Notes: a model not told the origin generated them from the letters alone. Counted from the first letter of the stretch, positions 1-6,697 are shown. The stretch: 10,947 nucleotides of DNA from Allobrachymonas sp. (GCA_012036375.1 JAAUOI010000076.1:1-10947); one strand, 5' to 3'. Numbers and translations: made by a program.

Positions 1-223
1 CAAGCATCAATCGTATGGATTTGAGCCGGTATAACCGAAGCGATTTCTGTTGAAGCGATCCGCTTAAGAGTCACTGGCGAGCTCAAGCAAGATAGAAGGA
101 AAACTCAAAGCTCCCATACTTTGATGGCAGACTTTCGGCACAGTAACTTTGCTTAAATATGCGACGATAAGCTTAACATTGCACGCTACTGTTACGTGTA
201 CTGTGTTGATTTCATTGAAAAAA
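1..223. other. Left-edge stretch without a supported gene
   Basis: No convincing reading frame crosses this stretch. In the plus strand only a 16-codon open tail (stop at 51-53) enters from the left edge, too short to identify. The sequence looks more A+T-rich than the genes to the right. A short direct repeat, GAAGCGAT, occurs twice between about 37 and 59. On the minus strand, a run of six T's (218-223 on plus as A's) directly follows the tRNA CCA end and could help end tRNA transcription. Confidence 0.5.
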
Positions 224-299
224 TGGCGCGGCTGGCGGGGATCGAACCCACGACCCTTGGCTTCGGAGGCCAATACTCTATCCACTGAGCTACAGCCGC
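224..299 (-). tRNA. tRNA-Arg (anticodon CCG)
   Basis: The minus strand folds into a complete 76-nt cloverleaf. The acceptor stem is GCGGCTG (299-293) paired with CAGCCGC (234-228), followed by discriminator G (227) and an encoded CCA (226-224). The D arm reads GCTC-AGTGGATA-GAGT. The anticodon stem TTGGC/GCCAA holds the loop CTCCGAA (268-262), giving anticodon CCG (266-264), which reads the arginine codon CGG. The T arm is GTGGG-TTCGATC-CCCGC. All stems pair, with one G-T wobble closing the D stem, so the gene looks functional. It is transcribed away from the cytochrome gene. Confidence 0.97.
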
Positions 300-318
300 G
301 TATCTGTGTGGAGTCTGC

Positions 319-324
319 ATTGTA
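319..324 (-). promoter_or_regulatory. Possible -10 box of the tRNA-Arg gene
   Basis: On the minus strand the hexamer TACAAT lies 20 bp upstream of the tRNA 5' end, which would put the transcription start about 12 nt before the mature tRNA. No good -35 hexamer is seen at normal spacing, so this rests on the -10 match and its position alone. Confidence 0.35.
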
Positions 325-366
325 GCGGGCGGCAGGGTAAACCCAGGATTGCTGCGAGCGCACAGC

Positions 367-372
367 TATAAT
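367..372 (+). promoter_or_regulatory. Consensus -10 box upstream of the cytochrome gene
   Basis: A perfect TATAAT hexamer sits 35 bp upstream of the ATG at 407, predicting a transcription start near 379. This argues against translation from the in-frame ATG at 374, which would lie before the start of the transcript. The -35 region is weak: no TTGACA-like hexamer is seen at 16-18 bp spacing. Confidence 0.5.
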
Positions 373-406
373 CTTGGGTTGCTTGTATCACTTTGGTAAA
401 AACTCC

Positions 407-994
407 ATGAGCGCAGAACACGAATCTCACGAAGGCCCGATTAAAACCCCTCAGCAGTTGCTTTGGACGGTATTTTTCTCATTTGTAGCGCCTGTGTTCA
501 TCATCATTGGCTTGGTGTATTTTGTGTTGTCGTATGCGAAACCAGGCAGCTCGGGCGGTGAGTTAAGTGGTTTATCGCAAGCGGAAATGGCGAAATCGGT
601 AGAGATGCGCATCGCCAAGGTGGGCACAGTTGAAATTCGTGATGCGAACCGTCCGTTGGCCACAGGCGAGACGGTGTTCAATGCGCAATGCGCAGCATGT
701 CATGCCGTGACTTCTGTGGTGGCGGGTGCACCCAAGCTCAACGACGCCGCAGCATGGGCGGCTCGCATCAAGACAGGCTATGACGCTTTGCTCAATTCCG
801 CCCTCAAAGGCAAAGGCGCGATGGGTGCGCAGGGCGGTGGTGATTGGGAGGACGCAGAAATTGGCCGCGCCTTGGTTTACATGACCAACTCCGCTGGCGG
901 CAGCTTCCCGGTGCCTGAGACGTGCCAAGGCACACGAGGGATACGGCGCTGCTCGTTGCCGCGCCTAGTGCATCTGCTGCGAATAAAGAAATAG
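407..994 (+). CDS. Membrane-anchored cytochrome c5-type protein, tail probably frameshifted
   Basis: The product is a one-heme c-type cytochrome tethered to the inner membrane, with its heme domain in the periplasm, probably an electron carrier in respiration. Residues 18-42 form an uncleaved membrane anchor after a short hydrophilic start. The heme site is CAACH at residues 95-99, and Met139 in the KGKGAMGAQGG loop is the likely distal ligand. The start at 407 is preferred because a TATAAT box lies at 367-372 and the family usually begins with an acidic/His-rich stretch as here. No clear ribosome site is seen. After residue 171 (SFPVPE) the reading turns Cys/Arg-rich and ends at 994. Another frame from 919 gives an Ala/Pro-rich tail ending at 1018-1020, beside the terminator, so an indel near 917-922 is likely. 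Longer relatives carry a second heme domain, which is absent here. Confidence 0.85.
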   Translation: MSAEHESHEGPIKTPQQLLWTVFFSFVAPVFIIIGLVYFVLSYAKPGSSGGELSGLSQAEMAKSVEMRIAKVGTVEIRDANRPLATGETVFNAQCAACHAVTSVVAGAPKLNDAAAWAARIKTGYDALLNSALKGKGAMGAQGGGDWEDAEIGRALVYMTNSAGGSFPVPETCQGTRGIRRCSLPRLVHLLRIKK

Positions 995-1021
995 CCTTTG
1001 TAGCCACGCCAGCCGTGTGAA

Positions 1022-1067
1022 GCTGCATGTAAAAAGACCGCCAGCTGGCGGTCTTTTTACATGCAGC
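1022..1067. terminator. 46-bp perfect palindrome, bidirectional terminator
   Basis: Positions 1022-1044 are exactly complementary to 1045-1067, 23-bp arms with no spacer. The inner part is a classic two-way intrinsic terminator: an A5 run (1031-1035), the GC-rich stem AGACCGCCAG/CTGGCGGTCT, then a T5 run (1053-1057). The outer arms GCTGCATGT/ACATGCAGC extend the pairing beyond what termination needs. It lies just after the cytochrome gene and before the start of the next gene at 1085, so for plus-strand transcription it separates the two units. Confidence 0.9.
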
Positions 1068-1084
1068 ACCTACAATCACAACCC

Positions 1085-2287
1085 ATGAATCTCGTCACCC
1101 GTTGCACCGCTTGTGGCACCTTGTTCAAGGTGGTGGCAGATCAATTGAAAATCTCAGGGGGCTGGGTGCGCTGTGGGCAATGTGCGCATGTTTTTGATGC
1201 ATCGGCCAATATGGTTGATGCGCAGCCCCCGTTACCCGCTGCTGCATCGCCAACTGCTGGACAGATCGCATCAGCGGGCTCGGCAGCGCCATTTGCACAT
1301 CAAGCCGAAACTGCTACTGAATCAATAGCACTTGGCGCAAATTCTATGCCGGCTAACAGCCAAAAAGGCTTAAAAAACGAGGCTTCAGACAGCAACGGGC
1401 TCGTGACCGATGAGGCGGCCGCTTTTGAGCCGGGGCAGTTGCGTGATGCAGCTGAATTAGAAAGAGAATCGGGTCCGAGCACGACCAGTTGGGCTGTGTC
1501 AGATTACGCGGCGCAAGATGCGCGGCAGGACGCGCCTGCGCAGAATTTTGATTCAGTGGCTCTCAAAACTGTGGGCATCAGCGCCGAGCCGACCACCTTG
1601 GGGGAGTCGGTCATCAGCGTGCCAGCGGGTCAATACTCCTCCAGCCTCTTGGATGATTCGCTGGTTTCTCGCCCTTCTTTTCCGTCTGCCGAGTTGGGCT
1701 CACTGGATACGCCGGCTACCATACAGCCACTGCCCACGCCGGGCTTTATCAAGCAAGCGCAACGTGCAGCGCGTTGGCGCTCGCCTTGGGTGCGGCTGGG
1801 GCTGTCTGTGCTGGCCTTGGTGCTCTTAGCTGGCTTGACGCTGCAAATCGCACTGCGGGAAAAAGATGTGTTGGCAGCCACCTATCCGCAGGCCAAGCCC
1901 TGGCTGCAAATTTTGTGCGACTACGCAGCTTGCCGCGTAGAGCCACCCAAGCGGATTGACGCGTTGGTGATTGACAGCTCCAGCTTCAATCGCATCAACA
2001 AAAACAACCCTCAACTTGAAGCGAGCGCACAAAGCTATCGCCTTGCCGTGACCTTGAAGAACACCGGCACGCTGGCCATTGCACCCCCGCACGTAGAACT
2101 GAGCCTGCAAGACACACAAGATCAAACGGTGCTGCGGCGTGTGCTCTCACCGGCTGATCTGGGCGCTGTGCTTGATACATTAGCCCCTAGCCAAGAATTT
2201 GCAGGCAGCCTTACGCTCCAAATTTCGACCGCCCAACTCGCCGGCAGCCGCATCAATGGTTACCGCGTGCTGGCCTTTTATCCTTAA
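1085..2287 (+). CDS. Zinc-ribbon and DUF3426 domain membrane protein
   Basis: The function is unknown. The architecture is that of the betaproteobacterial zinc-ribbon/DUF3426 family. The N-terminus carries a zinc ribbon with Cys7-x2-Cys10 and Cys30-x2-Cys33. Residues about 41-230 form a long, low-complexity linker rich in Ala, Ser, Gln and acidic residues. A single membrane segment follows at about 236-256. The C-terminal 140 residues form a DUF3426-like domain, probably outside the membrane. The start at 1085 (MNLVTRC) fits the family better than the upstream in-frame ATG at 1061, which lies inside the terminator palindrome. A TACAAT at 1071-1076 could be a -10 box, which would make the transcript nearly leaderless, and no ribosome site is visible. 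The linker contains an antisense copy of a dispersed repeat (1314-1377). It is the first gene of a probable four-gene unit. Confidence 0.85.
   Translation: MNLVTRCTACGTLFKVVADQLKISGGWVRCGQCAHVFDASANMVDAQPPLPAAASPTAGQIASAGSAAPFAHQAETATESIALGANSMPANSQKGLKNEASDSNGLVTDEAAAFEPGQLRDAAELERESGPSTTSWAVSDYAAQDARQDAPAQNFDSVALKTVGISAEPTTLGESVISVPAGQYSSSLLDDSLVSRPSFPSAELGSLDTPATIQPLPTPGFIKQAQRAARWRSPWVRLGLSVLALVLLAGLTLQIALREKDVLAATYPQAKPWLQILCDYAACRVEPPKRIDALVIDSSSFNRINKNNPQLEASAQSYRLAVTLKNTGTLAIAPPHVELSLQDTQDQTVLRRVLSPADLGAVLDTLAPSQEFAGSLTLQISTAQLAGSRINGYRVLAFYP
1314..1377 (-). repeat. Dispersed repeat, copy A (inside DUF3426 gene, antisense)
   Basis: Read on the minus strand, this 64-bp stretch matches the copy at 4522-4585 at 49 of 64 aligned positions without gaps by hand count. 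The blocks TTTTTTAAGC, TAGCCGGCAT, GAATTTGCG, AGTGCTATT and TCAGTAG are identical and equally spaced. It lies in the part of the DUF3426 gene coding for the low-complexity linker (about residues 77-98) and runs opposite to the gene. Confidence 0.8.
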
Positions 2288-2307
2288 TTTTTCAAACACG
2301 AACTACT

Positions 2308-3222
2308 ATGTCAGCCATCATCTGCGGCTCTATGGCCATCGATACGATTTTGAATTTCTCGGGTGATTTTGCAGAGCAAATCTTGGCCGATCAAATTCAC
2401 AAGCTCAATGTGTCGTTTTACGTGCCCGGCATGCGCAAAGAGTATGGTGGCTGCGCCGGCAACATTGCCTATGCGCTGCGCCAGCTCGGTGGCGAACCGC
2501 TGCCGATGGCCGCTGTCGGCCCAGATGCGAGTGATTATCTGGATCGATTCCAAAAAATGGGCATCGACACGCGCCTGATCATGGTCGATGACAGTACCTA
2601 CACTGCGCTATGCACCATCATGACGGACAAATCCAATAACCAAATCGCAGGTTTTCACCCTGGCGCGATGGCCAATGCGCATCTGAACCCGATTGCAGCC
2701 GACGAATCAGCCAAGGGCGTGAAGATTGGCATCATCTCTCCTGATGGGCGTGATGCGATGTGGCAGCACGCGCATCAGTTTCATGCGGCGGGTATCCCGT
2801 TTGTTTTTGATCCGGGCCAGCAATTGCCTGTGTTCAATGGCCAAGAGCATCGCGAGATCATTTCGCTGGCGCAGTACGTGACAGTCAACGATTACGAAGG
2901 TGCGCTATTGACCGAGAAAACCGGCTGGAGCTTGGCTGAAATTTCAAACCAAGTCCAAGGCTTGGTGGTCACGTTGGCCGATCAGGGCTGCGAGATTTGG
3001 ACGCAGGGTAGCAAAGTGCATGTGCCTGGAGTCAAAGCCACCGAAGTGCTTGATCCGACGGGTTGTGGCGATGCATTTCGTGCAGCGCTGCTGTTTGGCC
3101 TTGAGCGCGGCTGGAGCTTAGAGCGTTGCTGCATGTTGGGCAATCAAATTGGCGCGATCAAAATCGCCAGCCGGGGCGGCCAAAACTGGACGGCCAGCCC
3201 TGCCGCGCTCGGTCTGAGCTGA
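2308..3222 (+). CDS. PfkB-family kinase, adenosine-kinase (AdoK)-like
   Basis: This is a cytoplasmic ribokinase-fold kinase of 304 residues, probably phosphorylating a nucleoside such as adenosine to its 5'-monophosphate, or else a sugar. The N-terminal substrate motif is YGGCAGNIAYALRQLGG (residues 47-62). The C-terminal anion-hole/ATP motif is DPTGCGDAFRAALL (249-262), with Asp255 as the expected catalytic base. The order of segments GSMAID, FAEQIL, HKLNVSF and FHPGAM (residues 7-120) resembles what I recall of mycobacterial adenosine kinase, closer than to fructokinases, and the DPTGxGDAFRA form is typical of that group. The substrate remains inferred. The gene starts 20 bp after the DUF3426 gene and ends 20 bp before rodA, so it is probably co-transcribed with both. 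No clear Shine-Dalgarno sequence precedes the ATG. Confidence 0.85.
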   Translation: MSAIICGSMAIDTILNFSGDFAEQILADQIHKLNVSFYVPGMRKEYGGCAGNIAYALRQLGGEPLPMAAVGPDASDYLDRFQKMGIDTRLIMVDDSTYTALCTIMTDKSNNQIAGFHPGAMANAHLNPIAADESAKGVKIGIISPDGRDAMWQHAHQFHAAGIPFVFDPGQQLPVFNGQEHREIISLAQYVTVNDYEGALLTEKTGWSLAEISNQVQGLVVTLADQGCEIWTQGSKVHVPGVKATEVLDPTGCGDAFRAALLFGLERGWSLERCCMLGNQIGAIKIASRGGQNWTASPAALGLS

Positions 3223-3242
3223 CACTGAGCAACCGTTGGGCT

Positions 3243-4397
3243 ATGCGTTCCGCGCTTGATCAAACACGCTGGCATCAGCGCATCACGCCGCTGTTCCAAG
3301 GCTTTGACGGGCCACTCACACTCGCGATTTTGATGCTCGCCTGCATAGGTTTGGTGAGCATGTATTCCTCGGGCTTTGATCACGGCACGCGCTTTGTTGA
3401 CCATGGCCGCAACATGCTGATCGCTGGCACGATCTTGTTCATTGTGGCGCAGGTCTCGCCGCAGCGCATCATGAGTTTTGCGGTGCCAATTTATGTGACG
3501 GGCGTGGCGCTGCTCATTGCTGTGGCGCTGTTTGGCATCACCAAAAAGGGCGCAACGCGTTGGGTGAATGTGGGCATCACGATCCAACCCAGTGAGATTC
3601 TCAAAATCGGTTTGCCGCTGATGTTGGCGTGGTGGTTTCAAAAGCGTGAAGGGCAGCTTAGGTCGCTGGACTTTATCGTCGCGGTTGTGCTCTTGGCTGT
3701 GCCGGTGGGGTTGATTGTTAAGCAGCCGGATTTGGGCACAGCCTTGCTGGTATTGTTTGCAGGTTTGGCGGTGATTTTTTTTGCCGGCTTGCCGTGGAAA
3801 CTGATTGTGCCACCGGTGATCGTGGGAATGATCGGCTTGGTGTTGATCGTGGTATTTGGCGACCCGCTGTGCGCCGATGGTGTGAGCTGGAAGGTGCTGC
3901 ATGAATACCAGCGGCAGCGCGTGTGTACCTTGCTCGATCCAACGCGCGATCCGCTGGGCAAAGGCTTTCACATCATTCAAGGCATGATCGCCATTGGCTC
4001 GGGCGGCGTACTAGGCAAAGGCTTTATGCAAGGCACGCAAACGCATTTGGAATTCATTCCTGAACGCACCACCGATTTTATTTTTGCCGCCTATTCGGAA
4101 GAGTTTGGCCTGTTGGGCAATATGGTGCTCTTGGCTGCTTTTGCCTTTTTGATCATTCGCGGTTTGATGATTGCACTGGATGCGCCGACGCTGTTTTCTC
4201 GTCTGTTGGCAGGCGCTGTGACGGCGATTTTTTTCAGCTATGCGTTTGTGAATATGGGCATGGTCAGCGGGATTTTGCCCGTCGTGGGCGTGCCGTTGCC
4301 CTTTATTAGCTACGGTGGCACGGCAATGGTGACGCTCGGATTGGCATTGGGTATTTTGATGTCGATTGCGAAATCGAAGCGGCTGATGCAAACCTGA
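3243..4397 (+). CDS. rodA: Rod shape-determining protein RodA (SEDS family)
   Basis: RodA is the integral-membrane peptidoglycan glycosyltransferase of the elongation complex, polymerising lipid II with a class B penicillin-binding protein (PBP2) and MreBCD. The 384 residues match the family length and contain about ten hydrophobic segments. Conserved parts are TRWVNVGITIQPSEILKI (105-122), KQPDLGTAL (160-168), the loop YQRQRVCTLLDPTRDPLGKG (222-241), IIQGMIAIGSGGVLGKG (244-260), FIPERTTDFIFA (271-282) and the C-terminal SEDS signature VNMGMVSGILPVVGVPLPFI (336-355). RodA is preferred over FtsW because of the DPLGKGFHIIQ and ERTTDFIFA wording. The start at 3243 follows the kinase stop by 20 bp; an earlier in-frame ATG at 3126 would overlap the kinase deeply. 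No PBP2 or mre gene is present nearby. Confidence 0.93.
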   Translation: MRSALDQTRWHQRITPLFQGFDGPLTLAILMLACIGLVSMYSSGFDHGTRFVDHGRNMLIAGTILFIVAQVSPQRIMSFAVPIYVTGVALLIAVALFGITKKGATRWVNVGITIQPSEILKIGLPLMLAWWFQKREGQLRSLDFIVAVVLLAVPVGLIVKQPDLGTALLVLFAGLAVIFFAGLPWKLIVPPVIVGMIGLVLIVVFGDPLCADGVSWKVLHEYQRQRVCTLLDPTRDPLGKGFHIIQGMIAIGSGGVLGKGFMQGTQTHLEFIPERTTDFIFAAYSEEFGLLGNMVLLAAFAFLIIRGLMIALDAPTLFSRLLAGAVTAIFFSYAFVNMGMVSGILPVVGVPLPFISYGGTAMVTLGLALGILMSIAKSKRLMQT

Positions 4398-4404
4398 GAT
4401 TGCC

Positions 4405-5280
4405 ATGCGCAAAGCCGTCAACATCATTGGCATCGGCAATATGGGCGGCGGCATGGCGCTGAATTTGCTCGCACAAGGGTATGCGGTGCAGGTGCATGAT
4501 GTGGATGCTGCCAAAGTGCACTTTTTTAAGCAAAATAGGGCTCTAGCCGGCATGGAATTTGCGTGGAGTGCTATTAAATCAGTAGTGACTATAGTGTGTG
4601 TGGTGGATCATTTGCAAACGCAGGATGTACTCTTTGGCAAAACAGGTGTAGCCAGTTGGGCCAGCGCTGGCCACACCGTGATGCTTTGCCCCACCATCAG
4701 TCCGGACGATGTGCAGAGCTTTGCCCAGCGCCTGGCACAACACGGTATCCACACGATTGAAGCGCCGATGTCAGGCGGGCCGGCGCGTGCGCAAGATGGC
4801 AGCATGAGTCTGATGGTGGCTTGCCATGATGCGCTGTTCAAACAGCATGAATCTTTGCTGCATGATCTCTCTAACCGCGTCTTCCATGTGAGTGAGCGCA
4901 TAGGTGATGGTGCGCGGACGAAATTGGTCAACAACCTGCTCGCAGCGATCAACCTGACGGGTGCGGCTGAGGCCATCAGCATGGCCCAAAAACTCGGGCT
5001 CGATACCCATAAAACTTTAGATGTGATCGAACAATCCAGCGGCCAAAGCTGGATCGGCTCCGAGCGCATGCGCCGCGCTCTCGCTGGCCAAATGCATCCT
5101 CCGGGTGCACATATGACGCTTTTGGCCAAAGACACGCAGTTGGCGATGCAAGCTGCTCGGGCAGCTGGCTGCGCTAATCCTATGGGCGAAGTGGCAACGG
5201 GCTTGTTTGCGCAGGCGCTAACGCAAGGCATGGGCGATTTTGACGATGCTCAGATGCTAACTTTGTTGAAATCGCTGTGA
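4405..5280 (+). CDS. NAD(P)-dependent oxidoreductase, 3-hydroxyisobutyrate dehydrogenase family
   Basis: This cytoplasmic beta-hydroxyacid dehydrogenase oxidises a small 3-hydroxy acid, or reduces the matching semialdehyde, with NAD(P). The exact substrate cannot be read from the sequence. The dinucleotide fold starts with GIGNMGGGMALNLL (residues 9-22). The substrate loop is EAPMSGGPARAQDGSMS (119-135). The catalytic lysine is probably Lys173 in ARTKLVNNLL (170-179), and the C-terminal motif LLAKDTQLAMQAA lies at 239-251. The length, 291, is normal. Residues 40-62, normally a variable Ala-rich segment between strands of the NAD fold, are coded by a copy of a dispersed repeat (4522-4585), giving unusual wording (KQNRALAGMEF...AIKS). 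The start at 4405 is 7 bp after the rodA stop, so translation may be coupled. Relatives include glyoxylate/succinic semialdehyde reductases and L-threonate dehydrogenases. Confidence 0.88.
   Translation: MRKAVNIIGIGNMGGGMALNLLAQGYAVQVHDVDAAKVHFFKQNRALAGMEFAWSAIKSVVTIVCVVDHLQTQDVLFGKTGVASWASAGHTVMLCPTISPDDVQSFAQRLAQHGIHTIEAPMSGGPARAQDGSMSLMVACHDALFKQHESLLHDLSNRVFHVSERIGDGARTKLVNNLLAAINLTGAAEAISMAQKLGLDTHKTLDVIEQSSGQSWIGSERMRRALAGQMHPPGAHMTLLAKDTQLAMQAARAAGCANPMGEVATGLFAQALTQGMGDFDDAQMLTLLKSL
4522..4585 (+). repeat. Dispersed repeat, copy B (inside the dehydrogenase gene)
   Basis: This 64-bp stretch shares 49/64 aligned positions with the reverse complement of 1314-1377 and 47/64 with 6952-7015, both without gaps by hand count. 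It includes the shared core TAGCCGGCATG. It is read in frame as residues about 40-60 of the dehydrogenase and encodes KQNR, LAGMEFA and SAIKS words. Confidence 0.8.
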
Positions 5281-5407
5281 AGCGGATCAAAGAAAGAGGA
5301 GCACGGAAGGCACAAAAACTTCACGGAAGACACAGAAAAAATCCCGTGTTACTTTCCATGGCTTCCGTGCAACTTCCGTGTCTTTCGCGTTCTCTTTTAA
5401 AGCTGTC
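5281..5407. repeat. Convergent intergenic repeat with CTTCCGTG words
   Basis: The 127-bp gap between two converging genes contains CACGGAAG at 5302-5309 and 5322-5329, and its complement CTTCCGTG at 5362-5369 and 5373-5380. The outer 9-mer GCACGGAAG (5301-5309) is perfectly complementary to CTTCCGTGC (5362-5370), so the region can fold into alternative hairpins. The right half shows an 11-bp spacing of the CTTCCGTG word. It may serve as a two-way terminator for the dehydrogenase and rsmB transcripts, but there is no clean GC stem followed by a T run. I recall similar CTTCCGTG-type repeats in intergenic regions of other environmental bacteria, unverified here. Confidence 0.6.
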
Positions 5408-6697
5408 CTACCCAACTATTTCCGCTGCCAAACCGCCGCAAAAAACCACTCCGTCTGATCGCACTTGCGGCCACAAGCGCAGATAGCTGCCGCTGCATAG
5501 AGTTTGAGCCTTCTCAATCTTTTGAGCTGCTAAAAGCTCGTTCACTTCTAGCAATTCAAAATCCGCATTCGCTGCGCTAAAAGCCTGCGCGATTTGCTCG
5601 TTTTCTTCTTGAAGTAAGCTGCATGTCGCATACACCAAACGCCCTCCACTTTTCACCAATCGCGCTGCACTTTGCAAAATCTTCGCTTGCAAAATCACCA
5701 GTTCGGCCAAATCGGTTTCTTTCTGCCGCCATTTCAAATCCGGATTGCGCCGCAAAGTGCCCAAACCACTGCAAGGTGCATCGACCAAAACGCGATCCAT
5801 TTTGCCAGCCAACCGCTTGATGCGGTCATCGCGCTCGTGGGCAATGGCCACAGGGTGTATGTTGGATAAACCGCTGCGAGCCAAGCGCGGTTTCATACCG
5901 TCAAGCCGCTTTTGCGAGGTGTCAAACGCATATAAGCGCCCGGTATTTTTCATCATCGCGCCCAGCGCCAGCGTTTTACCGCCCGCACCTGCGCAAAAAT
6001 CTGCCACCATCTCACCGCGCTTGGCACCTGTGATCAGCGCCAGCAGTTGTGAGCCTTCGTCTTGCACCTCCAGCAGACCTTGCTTGAAAGCTGGCAGCTC
6101 ATTCAGCGCCGGTTTGCCCTGCATTCGCAAGCCCCAGGGTGAAAAGGTTGTTGCTTCTGATTTGATAGCATGCGCCGCAAGTTCTTTGCCGGCATCCGTG
6201 CGATTTGACTTCAGAATATTCACCCGTACATCCAGTGGCGCCGACTCCAGCAGTGACTGCGCCAGCGGCCAAAATTGCTCGCCCATTTGCGCTTTGAGCA
6301 ACTGCGCCAAAGCGTCGGGCAAATTGTGGCGATGGGGTTCAAGTAAGCCTTGACCCGATTGCATTTGCGCATCGCAGGCCATGAGCCAATCCCACTCTTG
6401 CAGTTGCACACTGCTTTTGATCAGCTCACGAGGCGCAGCAAAGCCAAGCAAACTCAAGCGGCGCGCAAGCGTTGCCATGCCCTTGGCATGCGTGGGCGGC
6501 GCACTTCGGGCCATGAATTCATACAGGCGCTTGCGCCGCAGCAGTTGATAAACCGTCTCGGCCAGTGTGGCGCGCTCTCGCTGACCCAAGCGATGTTCAC
6601 GAAAAAAATGCGAGAGCACACGGTCGGCCGGATGCTCAAAGCGCAGCACCTGCGCGACCAAATCGGTGCAGGCATGAAGGAGTTGTTCTGGATGCAT
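5408..6697 (-). CDS. rsmB: RsmB/NOP-family rRNA (cytosine-C5) methyltransferase
   Basis: The enzyme transfers a methyl group from S-adenosylmethionine to a cytosine of RNA; in RsmB this is C967 of 16S rRNA. The N-terminal 120 residues are a helical region (HPADRVLSHFFREH..., RERATLAETVYQLLRRK) like the NusB-type domain of RsmB, though divergent. The SAM site is DFCAGAGGKTLALG (233-246). The two catalytic cysteines are in DAPCSGLGTLRRNPDLKW (Cys309) and YATCSLLQEENEQI (Cys359, the expected nucleophile). FSPWGLRMQGKPALNEL and EVQDEGSQLLALI (residues 185-222) are typical of betaproteobacterial members. The total of 429 residues is normal for RsmB. Residues 163-183 are coded by a copy of the dispersed repeat. 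The ATG at 6697 faces the ATG of the DUF1653 gene 14 bp away. A different NOP-family member acting on another rRNA site is possible. Confidence 0.85.
   Translation of the reverse strand: MHPEQLLHACTDLVAQVLRFEHPADRVLSHFFREHRLGQRERATLAETVYQLLRRKRLYEFMARSAPPTHAKGMATLARRLSLLGFAAPRELIKSSVQLQEWDWLMACDAQMQSGQGLLEPHRHNLPDALAQLLKAQMGEQFWPLAQSLLESAPLDVRVNILKSNRTDAGKELAAHAIKSEATTFSPWGLRMQGKPALNELPAFKQGLLEVQDEGSQLLALITGAKRGEMVADFCAGAGGKTLALGAMMKNTGRLYAFDTSQKRLDGMKPRLARSGLSNIHPVAIAHERDDRIKRLAGKMDRVLVDAPCSGLGTLRRNPDLKWRQKETDLAELVILQAKILQSAARLVKSGGRLVYATCSLLQEENEQIAQAFSAANADFELLEVNELLAAQKIEKAQTLCSGSYLRLWPQVRSDGVVFCGGLAAEIVG
6154..6212 (-). repeat. Dispersed repeat, copy D (inside rsmB)
   Basis: On the rsmB coding strand this stretch reads AAGTCAAAT, then GCCGGCA, GAACTTGCG, ATGCTATCAAATCAG in the same order and spacing as the other copies. 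Its 43-bp core at 6151-6193 matches the core of 1311-1353 at 32 positions by hand count. It matches the copy in the dehydrogenase gene at about two thirds of positions and is the most diverged copy. It encodes rsmB residues about 163-182. Confidence 0.6.

Noticed and set aside
64..363. 99-codon frame on the minus strand
   Set aside because: It is read through the tRNA-Arg gene; its SSVDRVLASEAKGRGFDPRQ wording is the well-known false translation of a tRNA.
374..406. Earlier ATG for the cytochrome gene
   Set aside because: It lies 2 bp after a consensus -10 box and so probably before the transcription start; the family-like N-terminus begins at 407.
3144..3980. 278-codon frame opposite the kinase/rodA junction
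   Set aside because: The translation is rich in His, Arg and Gln without domain wording and is fully covered by two well-recognised genes on the other strand.
5277..5486. 69-codon frame overlapping the dehydrogenase stop
   Set aside because: It begins with a GTG at the stop codon, runs through the CTTCCGTG repeat region and into rsmB antisense; the product is basic and unlike any protein I know.
5745..6353. 202-codon frame opposite rsmB
   Set aside because: It is antisense to the SAM-binding and upstream parts of rsmB, which carry clear motifs; its Ser/Pro-rich translation is typical of a shadow frame.
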